A stretch of 64,000 bases of DNA from positions 31,678-95,677 of the forward strand of contig SUWV01000005.1 in assembly GCA_015061315.1 (NCBI GenBank), read 5' to 3'. The translations under genes were made by a program, and so were the position numbers. The notes beneath the pieces were generated by a model. It ran no database searches and was not told the origin of the DNA. It saw only the letters and a list, made by a program, of their open reading frames with translations. This document shows, piece after piece, positions 44,598-57,300 of the stretch (the stretch's first letter is position 1; every line of letters begins with the position of its first letter). The stretch is from Lentimicrobiaceae bacterium. Its GTDB lineage: Bacteria > Bacteroidota > Bacteroidia > Bacteroidales > F082.

Positions 44598-45875
44598 ATG
44601 AAGACAATATACAAACAAAGAATAGCAGATAGACTTCTAGTACGTAAATTATCAGGAAAAGGAGCTGTGGTGATTGAAGGCGCTAAGTGGTGTGGTAAAA
44701 CGACGACGGCGGAGCAGGTCGCTAAAAGTGTTTTATATATGTCAGAGACAGGTAAGACTGAACAAAACAAACAATTGGCAAGAATAAATCCATCTTTATT
44801 ACTCAAAGGAGATACTCCTCGGTTAATAGATGAATGGCAGGTTGCTCCTATTTTGTGGGACAATATACGGTTTGAAGCTGATCATAGTTCCGAATTGGGT
44901 TTGTATATTTTAACAGGATCTTCTCTACCTGCTGACATGAGTGAGGTGGTTCATAGTGGCACCGGTCGTATTGGTTGGTTGAAAATGCGTCCGATGTCTC
45001 TTTGGGAATCCGACGATTCCTCAGGTGAAGTATCCTTGGCAGAACTCTTTAAAACGCCAGATTTTATAAGTGGAATATCTTCAATAGATCTTGAAAAGAT
45101 GGCGTATCTATCATGTCGTGGCGGCTGGCCGTTAGCAGTAAATATGAATGATGAAATTGCTTTAGACCAAGCTTTTGACTATATTGAAGCCGTTGAGAAA
45201 CGCGACATCTCTATGTCTGATGGCATAAACAGAGACCCTACAAGAACTCATAGATTATTGCGCAGCTATGCTCGACATCAAGGTTCTCAGGCATCATACG
45301 GAACAATAAAGGCAGATCTGATTACAAATGAATCGGATACATTTAGTGAGGATACGATAGCATCTTATATAAACGCTTTGAAAAAGATATTCGTTATAGA
45401 AGATTCAGAAGCATGGAATCCTAATCTTCGCTCTAAATCGGCGATAAGAACTTCCGACACAAGATATTTTACCGACCCTTCTATCGCTACTGCGGCATTA
45501 GGTTTGGGACCGTCGGATCTTATCAATGACTTGAATACTTTCGGACTTGTGTTTGAGACTTTATGTATAAGAGACCTGAGAGTATATGCAGAAGCGTTGT
45601 ATGGCAAGGTTTATCATTTTAGGGATAGAAATGGATTGGAATGTGATGCCGTGATACATCTGAGAGATGGTTCGTATGGACTCGTCGAAGTAAAGTTAGG
45701 AGGTGACGATTTGATTAATGATGGCGTTAAAACACTTAAATCTCTTGAAAGTAAAATAGACACTGATCGTATGAAGAAACCGTCTTTTTTAATGGTATTG
45801 ACAGCAGTCGGTTCGTATGCCTATCGTCGAGAAGACGGAGTTTATGTCGTTCCAATAGGATGTTTGAAAGATTAG
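44598..45875 (+). CDS. AAA_14/DUF4143 ATPase
   Basis: 425 residues. Walker A is GAKWCGKTT near residue 28, Walker B is TPRLIDEWQ, and sensor I is LYILTGSS. The C-terminal DUF4143 domain carries the GLVFETLCIRDLRVYAEAL and YHFRDRNGLECDAVIH segments, a restriction-nuclease-like fold in these proteins. Such single genes are common and repeated in Bacteroidota; their role is not known (a selfish or defence function has been discussed). Stand-alone, with 23-bp repeats in front. Confidence 0.9.
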   Translation: MKTIYKQRIADRLLVRKLSGKGAVVIEGAKWCGKTTTAEQVAKSVLYMSETGKTEQNKQLARINPSLLLKGDTPRLIDEWQVAPILWDNIRFEADHSSELGLYILTGSSLPADMSEVVHSGTGRIGWLKMRPMSLWESDDSSGEVSLAELFKTPDFISGISSIDLEKMAYLSCRGGWPLAVNMNDEIALDQAFDYIEAVEKRDISMSDGINRDPTRTHRLLRSYARHQGSQASYGTIKADLITNESDTFSEDTIASYINALKKIFVIEDSEAWNPNLRSKSAIRTSDTRYFTDPSIATAALGLGPSDLINDLNTFGLVFETLCIRDLRVYAEALYGKVYHFRDRNGLECDAVIHLRDGSYGLVEVKLGGDDLINDGVKTLKSLESKIDTDRMKKPSFLMVLTAVGSYAYRREDGVYVVPIGCLKD

Positions 45876-45961
45876 ACTCTGACATTGGCTATTTAACTGA
45901 TAACTTCTAATTTTGTTATTGATAATTCTGTCTTTTTCATTAGCCTTCTACCTTCATTAAT

Positions 45962-45979
45962 ATACGTAAAATTACGTAT
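45962..45979. promoter_or_regulatory. Palindrome abutting the promoter of the 46036 gene
   Basis: ATACGTAA-AA-TTACGTAT: 8-bp arms with a 2-bp spacer, ending on the first base of the -33 box. A likely regulator-binding site. Confidence 0.5.
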
Positions 45980-46009
45980 TGACTTAGTTTTTCTCATAAT
46001 ATAAATTTG
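45979..46009 (+). promoter_or_regulatory. Promoter of the T9SS type A protein gene
   Basis: TTGAC (TTG at 45979-45981), 20 bp, then TAAATTTG (46002-46009); the start codon is 27 bp further on. Good fit to the Bacteroidota pattern. Confidence 0.65.
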
Positions 46010-46035
46010 TGTATTAAAACGTGAATTGGATTACT

Positions 46036-48285
46036 ATGAGAAAATTTTACTTTGTTACAAAGATACTATTATTGGTTCTGTTTTTACAATTTGCTGTAAA
46101 TCAGGATTTATATGCTCAAAAAGATTCGTTCTTTACTTATAATAATAACGAATATTACAGAAATGTGGATGACATCACGGCTCCTGGTTTGCCGTATTCC
46201 CACGGATTGAGTGAAGATTATCAGTTGGAGGCTCCTCTTGGAAACGGATTGTTGGCTCTTTCATTGTTAGGTGCCGGCTATCTCGTAAAGAAGTCTCGTA
46301 AAAATAGAAACAAAAAGAACAATATAAAGATTATAATTTTAGGAATGATGATTCTGGGTCATGGCTTTTCTGCTGAGGCTCAGAATTTTTATTTTCCAAA
46401 ACCAGCGGATAATTTCGACGGGAATAATATGACAGTTTATGGTCAGCTGAAGATAGACGGAGAATTTGCTGACGAAAATATCGAGATTGGCGCGTTCTGT
46501 GGTGATGAAGTCAGAGGCAGAGCTTTCATAATAAAACAGGGAAGCACGTATCTTTTCTTTTTGACATTATATGGCAATACAAACGATGTGATAAATCTTA
46601 AGTTTTACGACCATAGTGTAGAAACAGAATTGAATGTTGGTGGCGACTATAGCATAACTTTCTCTTCTTCAAGTACGGACCTTAATGCAGGTGCCGTTAA
46701 TTATTATACGATAAAGTATAAGTTTATAGGAACAGACAAAGACTGGAATAAGGTCTCTAATTGGCAGCTCGTTTGTGATTCGTGGGCTGAACCTCAGAAC
46801 GCTACCCAACTTCCGTCTTCAAATCCTAAGATGATTGACGACATTATCGTAGCTGCAAATCTAGATGCGACATCAGATTATATTGTTAAAGACCTTGAAA
46901 TAATTAGTGAAAAAGTCTTGACAATAGCACCTTCTGCATCTCTCGAAATAATTGGCGATATCGCAAATGATGATGTAAATGCTTTGGTGGTCAATTCCGA
47001 TATTAATGGAACCGGCTCTCTGATTCATAATGATGATAATGTCGTTGCAAAAGTGAATTGCTACTTCGACAACAGCAGCGTCACTCGCGAATGGAACGCC
47101 GACTGGCATTTCATCTCTTCTCCTGTCGCAAATCAGACGATAGAGAGTTTTATCCCGACAGAAGAAAACTACGACTTCTATTCATGGTCGGAATTTAACT
47201 CTACATGGTATAATCAAAAGAAAGATGATTCTCAAACTAATGAGTTTTACACTGATAACGGATTTGACTTCGCAAAGGGAAGAGGTTATCTCGTAGCTTA
47301 CGAAAACGAAGGCTATAAGAAATTTTCCGGGACTTTGAACAACGGCGATGTAACATATCCGCTCTCTTGCAGTACCGACGGCGAATTCGTTACAGAAAAA
47401 TATACAGGTTTCAACCTCCTCGGAAATCCTTATCCGAGTTATATCGACTGGGAAGCGGAAGGATGGACACGCGATAATCTTCAGTTGCAGACGATATGGA
47501 TCTATGACGATGACGTAAATAACTACATCACTTATACACTCGGTGGCGTTGCTACAAACGGCGGCTCACAATACATCGCACCTTGTCAGGCTTTCTTCGT
47601 GAAGGCAGCCTCAGCAGGAAATATCATCATGACTAACGATATAAGAACTAATGAGAAATCTTCTTTCAGAAAAAATGATAATGAAAATATCTTCAAGGTA
47701 AGAGTTAATGGAGTTTCAGGACAAGATGAAATAGCGGTAGTGAAAGGCGATAATGACGATGTCTTCAAGATGTTCAGTTTGAATGACGACGCTCCGTCTC
47801 TATATATTAATAAAGGTGTAGGAGATTATAGTGTGGTTTATATTGATGATGAAAACACTTTGCCTTTGAGTTTTGAAGGCGGTTTCGCGAAATATACCAT
47901 CTCCTTGAGTGAATGCGGAAATGCCTTCGATGAGATTATCCTTGAAGATAGAATGACAGGCGAGAAAGTAAATCTAATGACAGAGTCGTATTCATTTATC
48001 TATAACGACAATGACAGAAAAGACAGATTTGTACTTACATTTGACAATAGCCAACAGACAACGGACAACGATTATTTTGCATATATAAATAATGGCGAGA
48101 TTATTATAAATGACATAAACGGCGATGCTCAGATTGAAATTTACGATCTGATGGGACGTCGCGTTTATGAAAATGCAGATGCTGTAAGTAATGTTTCTAC
48201 ATACGGATACAGTTCAGGCGTATATATCATCCGTAAGATTGATGATGAAGGAATTAAGACACAAAAAATTTTATTGAATAATTAG
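46036..48285 (+). CDS. Secreted T9SS type A sorting-domain protein with an apparent internal second signal segment
   Basis: 749 residues from the ATG at 46036 (a GTG five codons earlier is possible). Residues 1-27 are a signal peptide (ending YAQ). Residues 67-84 hold a second hydrophobic run (PLGNGLLALSLLGAGYLV) followed by a Lys/Arg cluster, a tail motif found on small Bacteroidales proteins. Residues 96-116 (NIKIIILGMMILGHGFSAEAQ split as NIKIIILGMMILGHG and FSAEAQ) look like a third segment, a complete second signal peptide. The rest is beta-rich with a FHFISSP-like region (DWHFISSPVANQ) and ends with the type A sorting domain (IEIYDLMGRRVYE, then SSGVYIIRKI). It looks like a fusion of a small secreted protein with a T9SS cargo protein. 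It precedes the giant gene by 78 bp. Confidence 0.82.
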   Translation: MRKFYFVTKILLLVLFLQFAVNQDLYAQKDSFFTYNNNEYYRNVDDITAPGLPYSHGLSEDYQLEAPLGNGLLALSLLGAGYLVKKSRKNRNKKNNIKIIILGMMILGHGFSAEAQNFYFPKPADNFDGNNMTVYGQLKIDGEFADENIEIGAFCGDEVRGRAFIIKQGSTYLFFLTLYGNTNDVINLKFYDHSVETELNVGGDYSITFSSSSTDLNAGAVNYYTIKYKFIGTDKDWNKVSNWQLVCDSWAEPQNATQLPSSNPKMIDDIIVAANLDATSDYIVKDLEIISEKVLTIAPSASLEIIGDIANDDVNALVVNSDINGTGSLIHNDDNVVAKVNCYFDNSSVTREWNADWHFISSPVANQTIESFIPTEENYDFYSWSEFNSTWYNQKKDDSQTNEFYTDNGFDFAKGRGYLVAYENEGYKKFSGTLNNGDVTYPLSCSTDGEFVTEKYTGFNLLGNPYPSYIDWEAEGWTRDNLQLQTIWIYDDDVNNYITYTLGGVATNGGSQYIAPCQAFFVKAASAGNIIMTNDIRTNEKSSFRKNDNENIFKVRVNGVSGQDEIAVVKGDNDDVFKMFSLNDDAPSLYINKGVGDYSVVYIDDENTLPLSFEGGFAKYTISLSECGNAFDEIILEDRMTGEKVNLMTESYSFIYNDNDRKDRFVLTFDNSQQTTDNDYFAYINNGEIIINDINGDAQIEIYDLMGRRVYENADAVSNVSTYGYSSGVYIIRKIDDEGIKTQKILLNN

Positions 48286-48345
48286 TTAAAGTTTAAGGTT
48301 TAAAGTTTAAGGTGAAATCCCTTTAGACTTTAGACCTTAGCCTTT
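48286..48345. repeat. GTTTAAGG/CCTTTAG imperfect inverted repeat between the two secreted-protein genes
   Basis: Two AAAGTTTAAGG units are followed by CCTTTAGACTTTAGACCTTAG; the two halves can pair. It could attenuate transcription between the 46036 gene and the giant gene. Confidence 0.55.
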
Positions 48346-48363
48346 AGCCAAAACATAAAGCTT

Positions 48364-51300
48364 ATGAAAAGAATTTTACTATTAGCGCTAAGTTTGGTTT
48401 TAATAACAACGGCTAATCTTAAATCACAGAATGTTAATCCTAATACAGAGATTATAATAGCTGAGGGGACAAATTCGCATAGCAGTATCCCGACGAACAC
48501 CTATTATAATTACAGTTATACCCAGCAGATATATCTCGCTTCTGAGATGGGTGGCGCTTCTGTCATAGACAAAATTTATTTCCAATATACATATTCAACT
48601 CCTATTACGAGGAACATTGATATTTATATGGGAAATACTGAGAAAGCATCTTTTGCGTCGGGAACGGATTATGTGACTGTTGGAGATATGTCGTTGGTGT
48701 TCAGCGGAGAGATTGCTTTTAACAATACGGAAGAATGGTTTGAGATAGAATTGGACGATCCTTTTGTATATGACGGAATATCGAATCTTGTAGTGACTTT
48801 TGACGATAATACAGGCTCATATCAATATAATGCTTCTAAATTCAAATATCATAATACCTCAGATAACAAATCATTGTATGTATCATCTGATGGAACAAAC
48901 TATGATCCTTCTAATCCTGTAAGTGGAAGTCTGTTAACAACTCGTAATAATATAAAGTTCTCGAATATATGTGTCACGGAAGATTGTTGTTTTCCTCCTA
49001 TATTTGTAATTACGGAAGTTCATGCAAAGCAGATTACATTTACCTTTGAAGTTGATGATGATAATGCGGACTTGATTTTTGAATATAAGAGAAAGACCGA
49101 CGACGTCTATACTGTTATAGAAAACGTTACATCAAGTCCATTCACTTTGACAGGATTGACACCTTCCACACAATATGACATAAGAGCGAAGGCTTTATGT
49201 AGTGAGACTTCGGAAAGTGTTTATGTAAACAAATCGTTTGTAACGCCGTCTGTCAATCTTCCAATAGTTTATGTTGATGCTGATGCCGACGGCTTGAGAG
49301 ACGGTTCTTCATGGGAGAACGCTCTTGATGATTTAAACTCTGCGCTTTTTATTGCTGAAAAGATAAAGCAAGACCATGAAGCTTATCCTGATATCTGGGT
49401 GGCAGCTGGAACATATTACGGCGACGGCACTTCGACAAACGCTTTCAGAATGGCGGAAGGCGTTAACGTTTATGGCGGCTTCGCTGGAACGGAGACGAGT
49501 TTGCAACAAAGAGATTATGAAACCAACATTACGATTCTTGACGGACAAGGCACACAGAGGGTCTTGTGTCAGGACAATTCGTTTACCGAATCTACCGCGA
49601 CGGTATGGGACGGCATCACGATTCAGAACGGTGGCGGAGCATATAATGGTATAGGAGCTTATATTCAGGAATATGGAACCTTAAGAAATTGTACGATAAA
49701 GAATAACGGCAGAGAGTTTACGTCGTCGGGAAGTGTCTATGGTGGCGGTGTTTACCTCGTTGGCGGAAGATTGGAACAATGTAAGATACACGACAACCTC
49801 CTCAAGAATACAAGCAGTAATTATAACTACGGAGCAGGTGTATATATGACAAATGGTTATATAACAGACTGTGAGATTTATAATAACGAAGTTCATAATA
49901 CATATTCATATTCGTATGCTAACTATGCCGGCGTTTATGTCGATAACAACAGTAATACGAAGAAGGCAGTGGTAGAAAACTGCTACGTTCATGATAACTA
50001 TAGTCAAGGCTATGGCGGCGGTATGTATTTAGATGGTTATAATAGTAGTAATCATGTTGAGGCCATAAATTGTAGGATAGAGAATAATGAAGCGGGACAA
50101 TCTGCTGGCGGTGTACGTGCAAGTTCATACGTAACACTCGTTGGATGTAATATTTCCAATAACACGAGTAAAGATTATGGATCCGGCTTGTATATGTCAA
50201 ATTATGTAAATGTCATCAATTGTAATATCGTTAACAACAAGATGACGAATACTAATAATAATGGCGCAGGTATTTATGGTTCTTCATCCGCAAATATTTA
50301 CAATACTGTAATTTGGGGTAACAAGAAAGCTGATGTTTCAGATAATGTTTATTTCAGCGGCAACGCCAATGTCGTCGTCTCTCATTCAGCTATAGAAGGT
50401 GGTTATACAGGAATTGGCAATATCAATCTCTCGTCGTCAAATACAGGTGACGGAATACATCCTAAGTTCGTGAATCCTACAGAAGGTGCGGGAAAGGATT
50501 ATTACAATGGCGACTGGAGTTTACAAGAAGGTTCGGCATTAATTAATAAAGGTGTAATAGAAGGATTACCGATTGCACTTACAGAAACTGATATTGCAGG
50601 CAACGTCCGTGTTCAGAAAGAGAAAGTCGATATTGGAGCTATAGAGTCGTCATACGAGAGTACGATGAAGATAGTCCCAGATGCTAACAATATAATCTAT
50701 GTTACCGAAAGCGGAGCTGGATTTAAGGACGGTTCTTCATGGGAAAACGCTACACCTTATTTAAGTATGGCTTTGTCGGAAGCGAGTGTGATGAATCCAT
50801 TACCAGAAATATGGGTGGCAGCTGGAACATATTACGGCGACGGCATTTCGACAAACGCTTTCAGAATGGCGGAAGGCGTTAACGTTTATGGCGGCTTCGC
50901 TGGAACGGAGACGAGTCTGCAACAAAGAGATTATGAAACCAACATTACGATTCTTGACGGACAAGGCTCACAGAGAGTGTTATATCAGGATAAGGTCTAT
51001 ACGGAATCTACCGCTACGGTATGGGACGGCATCACGATTCAAAACGGTGGAGGAGCATATAATGGAGCAGGAGCTTATATTCAGGAATATGGAACCTTAA
51101 GAAATTGTACGATAAAGAATAACGGCAGAGAGTTTGCGTCGTCGGGACTTGTCTATGGAGGCGGTGTTTATCTCGTTGGCGGAAGATTGGAACAATGTAA
51201 GATACACGACAACCTTCTTAAGAATACAAGAAGTAATTATATCTACGGAGCCGGTGTCTATATGACAAACGGTTATATAACAGACTGTGAGATTTATAAT

Positions 51301-54300
51301 AACGAAGTTCATAATACATATTCGTCTTCGTATGCTAACTGCGCTGGCGTTTATGTCGAGAACTACAGTAATACGAAGAAGGCGGTGGTAGAAAACTGCT
51401 ACGTTCATGATAACTATAGTCACAGCAATGCTGGCGGTATGTATCTTACGGGATATACTAATAATTATGTTGAGGTCATAAATTGTAGGATAGAGAATAA
51501 TGAAGCGGAACAGAATGGCGGCGGTGTGTACATGAACTCATACGCAACCCTTGTAGGATGTGTTATTTCTAACAATAATGCAAATATGGGTGCTGGTGTC
51601 AGTTTGTCATATCATAACAATATCATTAACTGTAATATTGTAAATAACAAAACGAAGACTGCTAATTATAATGGCGCAGGTATTGATGGTTCTTCGTATG
51701 CTAATATATACAACTGTGTAATTTGGGGTAACAAGAAAGCTGATGTTTCAGATAATGTTTATTTCAGCGGCAACACCAATGTCGTCGTCTCTCATTCGGC
51801 TATAGAAGGTGGTTATACAGGAATTGGCAATATCAATCTTTTTTCGTCAAATACAGGTGACGGAATACATCCTAAGTTCGTGAATTCTACAGAAGGTGCG
51901 GGAAAAGATTATTACAATGGCGACTGGAGTTTGCAGGAAGGTTCCGCATTAATTAATAAAGGTGTAATAGAAGGATTGCCGATTACACTTACAGAAACTG
52001 ATATTGCAGGCAACGTCCGTGTTCAGAAAGAGAAAGTCGATATTGGAGCTATAGAGTCGTCATACGAGAGTACGATGAAGATAGTCCCAGATGCTAATAA
52101 TATAATATATGTTACCGAAAGCGGAGCTGGATCGAAGAACGGTTCTTCATGGGAAAACGCTACACCTTATTTGAGTATGGCGTTGTCGGAAGCGAGTGTG
52201 ATGAATCCATTACCAGAAATATGGGTGGCAGCTGGAACATATTACGGCGACGGCACTTCGACAAACGCTTTCAGAATGGTGGAAGGTGTTAACGTTTATG
52301 GCGGCTTTGCAGGAACAGAGACCACATTGGAACAGAGAGACTATGAAGCCAATGTCACTATATTAGACGGACAAGGCACACAGAGAGTGTTATATCAGGA
52401 TAAGGTCTATACGGAATCTACCGCAACGGTATGGGACGGCATCACGATTCAGAACGGTGGCGGAGCATATAATGGAGCAGGAGCTTATATTCAGGAATAT
52501 GGAACTTTAAGAAACTGTGTTATAAAAAATAACGGCAGAGAGTTTACGTCATCGGGAAGTGTCTATGGCGGCGGTGTTTACCTCGTTGGCGGAAGATTGG
52601 AACAATGTAAGATACACGACAACCTCCTCAGGAATACAAGCAACGGTAATATCTGCGGAGCCGGTGTCTATATGACAAACGGTTATATAACAGATTGCGA
52701 GATTTATAATAACGAAGTTAATAATACATATTCATATTCGTATGCTAACTGCGCCGGCGTTTATGTAAGTAACAATAGTTCTACGAAAAAGTCAGTGATA
52801 GAAGACTGTTACATTCACGACAACTACAGTCACAGCAATGCTGGCGGTATGTGTTTAGATGGTTATAATGACAGTAATCATGTGGAAGTCATAAACAGTA
52901 GGATAGAGAATAACTATTCGGAACGATATGGAGGAGGTGTATATGTTATTGAAAACGCAACTTTCATAGGATGTAATATTTCTAACAATACGGCTAATGA
53001 GAGCGGTGCTGGTATGCATACCTCATATCGTGTAAATATCATCAACTGTAATATTGTAAATAACCATATTAACTCAAACTATCAGTATTATAACGGTTCT
53101 GGTATTTATGGTTCTTCATATACAAATGTTTACAACAGCATAATCTGGGGCAATAAGAAAGGTGAATCGACAGCAGATCAGATTTTTTTCAATGGTAATA
53201 CAGATGTTGTCGTTTCCTATTCCGCTATCGAGGGCGGTTATGCAGGTACGGGCAATATAAGTCTTTCGTCAGAAAATGACGGGGAATCTGCTGATATTAT
53301 GTATCCTAAGTTCGTGTCGCCAACAGCAGGCGCAGGAAAGGATTATTATAATGGTGACTGGAGTTTGCAGGAAGGTTCGGCATGTATCAACAACGGAACC
53401 AATGATGTGACGGTCGTTGTGTTGCCAGAGACCGACTTGGCAGGTAATGAGAGAATCCAGAAAAACACTATCGATGTTGGTGCGTACGAATCTCCTTACG
53501 GAGCGACAGTCATCACTCCTGGTGACAATAACGTCATCTATGTCGCGACGGAAGCATCTGGTTTAGAAGACGGAACTTCATGGGAAAACGCTACTTCTAA
53601 TTTACAGCTCGCCATCAACCGTGCTGCCGCCTACGACTTCAACCCTCAGGTGTGGGTTAAAGCAGGTACTTACACAAGTACTGCGGAATCTAATAACTTC
53701 CTGACGATGGCTGAAGGCGTAGAAGTATATGGCGGTTTCGCCGGAACAGAGACGAGTTTAGAACAGAGAGACATCTCCGCAAACAAAACAATTCTCGATG
53801 GAGGTAACTCAAAACGCGTCATATATCAGAACGATGATTTCACCTCAGAGACGATAACGATATTCGACGGTTTCGTGATTCAAAACGGTAACATCAATGA
53901 AAACGGCGCCGGTGTTTATATGAGAGACTACTCCGTGCTCCGTAACTGTATAGTGAGAAACAATACAGGTAATAGAGGCTCAGCTGTTTATACTTACGGA
54001 TACGCCAATATCATCAACTGCTTGATAGTTGATAACATCTCAACATATAATTCTACTAATGCCTCTTCGGTATTTCTCCTCGACAGTACTTTGTTCGTAA
54101 ACAATACCGTCGTCAATAATACAAGTGTCGCCGGCACTGGCGGTGTTTATGTCGATAATTCAAAAGTAAGAATCTATAACAGCATCCTTTGGGGTAATAA
54201 GAAAGGTGAGGAAATCAATAATATTGAAGGACAGGTTCCGGATATGAGATTTACAGCTGTTGAAGGCGGCTACGCTGGAATAGGTAATATTCCTCTCGCT

Positions 54301-57300
54301 TCAGAAAATACAGGTAATGCCGGTTATTATCCTTGTTTTAATGATATAGAAAACGATGACTATTCCTTGACGGCTAACTCTATATGTATCAATAAAGGAT
54401 CTTCGGCTTTGATGTCATTTTCGTCGATAGATTTGGCGAATACTGAACGTATCAAACAAGGAACTATAGATATGGGAGCTTACGAATCTGATCATACTCC
54501 TGTGATAAATATAGTTCCAGGTAACAATAATGTCATTTATGTTGCTACAAACGCTTCTGGTAAGAAAGACGGTTCTTCGTGGTCTGACGCGACATCAGAT
54601 ATTCATCTCGCAGTAAATCTCGCCAATACGTTTAACCCTCCGGCGGATGTATGGGTCAAAGCCGGAACATATTACGGACTTCTTTATACAGAAAACGCCT
54701 TCGAGATGATACCAGGTGTTAAGGTATATGGCGGCTTCGCGGGAACAGAGTCATCGTTAAATGAACGCGACTTTAGAAACAATGTCACCATCCTCGACGC
54801 TAACAACACACGTCGTGTCTTGAATCAAGCGTATAATTTCACGTCCAAGACTTTAGCGGAATGGAACGGCTTTACTATCAGAAACGGTAATACCGAAGAT
54901 TATAAGTCGGATTATGAAGGCGCGGGTGTCAGAATGAGAACCTACTCCAATATCAAGAACTCCACTATCATTAATAACAACTCAAAAGGCGACGGAGCTA
55001 TTTACGTTCAAGGTGAGAATAATAACGCATACGACACCATAGCTAACTGTATAATACAGTCGAACTATTCTCGTTACGCCGGTGGTATTTACGCAAGCTA
55101 CTATGTTTATATAGTAAATAGTTTGATAACGAATAACAGTTCCACTTATGAAGGCGGTGGCTTGTATGTGACGAATAATGTAAAACTTATTAATAATACT
55201 ATCGCTAATAACGCTTCCGAGAGAGGAACGGGCGGTCTGTATGTATATTCTTCTTCAAACTCTCTTATCAGAAACAATATCATCTGGGGAAATAAGAATA
55301 ATGGTATCTCTGATCAGATTTATATTTCATACTCTTCCGGTGTGATGGAATATAACGCTATCGAAGGAGGCTATGAAGGAACAGGTAATATCACATTGGA
55401 AAGTGCGAACTCTGGTTTGGGATTACATCCTGAGTTCGTTAATCCTACTTCGGGAGCTGGCAGCGAGTATTCGGGAGGCGATTGGTCGTTGTCGCAGAAC
55501 TCTATATGTATTAATAAAGGTACGACAGATAACATCACGCTTCCGATGACAGACCTCGCGGGTAATGAACGTGTTCAGCATGAGGTAGTCGACATGGGAG
55601 CTTATGAGTCGTCGGTGGAGTCATCGTTCGACATTGTTCCTGACGCTAACAATATCATTTATGTTAAAGTAAACGGAACCGGCGATGGTTCTTCATGGGC
55701 TGATGCGGCTTCAGACTTACAGTTCGCCATCACAAGAGCGGGAACCCTTTCTCCAAAACCAACGATATGGGTCGCTAAAGGAACATATCGTAGCAATGCT
55801 GACGGCGTGGCTTTCTGTATGTCGAAAGGCGTTAGTATCTATGGAGGTTTCGCTGGCGATGAGGCTTATAATTACGACTTGAGTCAGAGAGACTTCGTGA
55901 CGAATGCTACTGTACTTGATGGTATGAATACGAGACGCGTTATCTTGCAAATGGAAAATTATAATGCGGAGACAGCGATAGTTATAGATGGTTTCACCAT
56001 TAAGAACGGCTATGATGACAGCAGCGACGGTGGTGCGGCGGCGTATCTGAGAAACTATTCTACATTACGTAATTGTCAAATATATGACAACGTGTCGGAG
56101 AGATATGCAGGCGCGGTGAGAATAAGCGGTTCTAATTCCCTCATCGAAAACTGTGTCATAAGAAACAACAAACATTTAAGCAGCTCGTATGGTGGCGGTG
56201 GTGTCTATCTTTCAAGTGCCAAGATTATAAATTCCAAGATAACGGATAATGAATCCAATGGACAAGGTGGCGGTATCTACGCTTCTGGCGGTTCCGTCAT
56301 CAACTGTCTCGTCAGTAACAACTGGGCTAAGATGTCGGGCGGTATCTATGGTTCGCCATCGTTGGTGCTGAATACCACAATAGTCAATAATGCTTCAGAA
56401 CATGAATATGCCAATGACTATGCAGGACTGAATACGTGGTCTACAGAAATTGTGAACTGTATCGTCTGGGGCAACACTCATCAAGGTGAATATGCCGAGA
56501 TTATGACGAGCGGCGGCAGCGTAAGTCACTCCGCTATTCATGGTGGTTATGAAGGAACGAATAACATAAACATAGAAATAGATAACGACGGAGATAATGA
56601 GAGCCTCAACTACATACGTTTCATCGATGCAGAACATGATGTCTATGAACTGACCGACAATTCCGTTGTAGTCGACGCAGGTCATAATGGTAATGATAAC
56701 CTAACGGAATACGACCTTAACGGGAAAGAACGTGTCAAGGACGGAACTGTCGATATGGGAGCTTTCGAGCAACATTGTGTGAGATATAAGTATATCGCTA
56801 AGACGATGGGAATAGGACAGTCGATGTCGTTCTATGGCATGACTATCACGGAACCTGGACGTTATGAGAAACGCTGGTCTTTGGATGCGAGTTGTGATAG
56901 CTTGGTGGTTATGGACGTGAGAGTCAACAGCGCGATATTTTATGTGACGACGACGGGTGCCGGCTTGAAAGACGGTTCTTCTTGGGACAACGCCGCCGAC
57001 AATATCAACACCGCCGTGATGAACGCATATAACTCCACGGGCTTCGATAACAAGCAGGTGTGGGTCGCGGCAGGAACGTATGCCGGTAACAACAGCGGTG
57101 TGACATTCCCGATGGTGGCTGGCGTTGAGGTTTATGGCGGATTTACAGGAACGGAGACTTTGTTCGCTCAACGTGATGTGGAAAACAACAAGACCATACT
57201 TACAGGAAACAGCTCGTACGGAGTTTTGGAAGCATCAATTCAATATCCAGCTACGGCGGAACTTCCTTCAAAATGGGACGGATTCTATATCAACTCCGGT

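Noticed and set aside
44598..45875. AAA/DUF4143 protein considered as a transposition or defence-system ATPase
   Set aside because: No partner nuclease, transposase or defence gene is adjacent; it is a stand-alone member of a common family of unknown role.
49333..51423. Several minus-strand and other-frame open frames inside the giant gene
   Set aside because: They recur with the 1.41-kb repeat and are frame shadows of the repeated coding sequence; no start signals or known domains.
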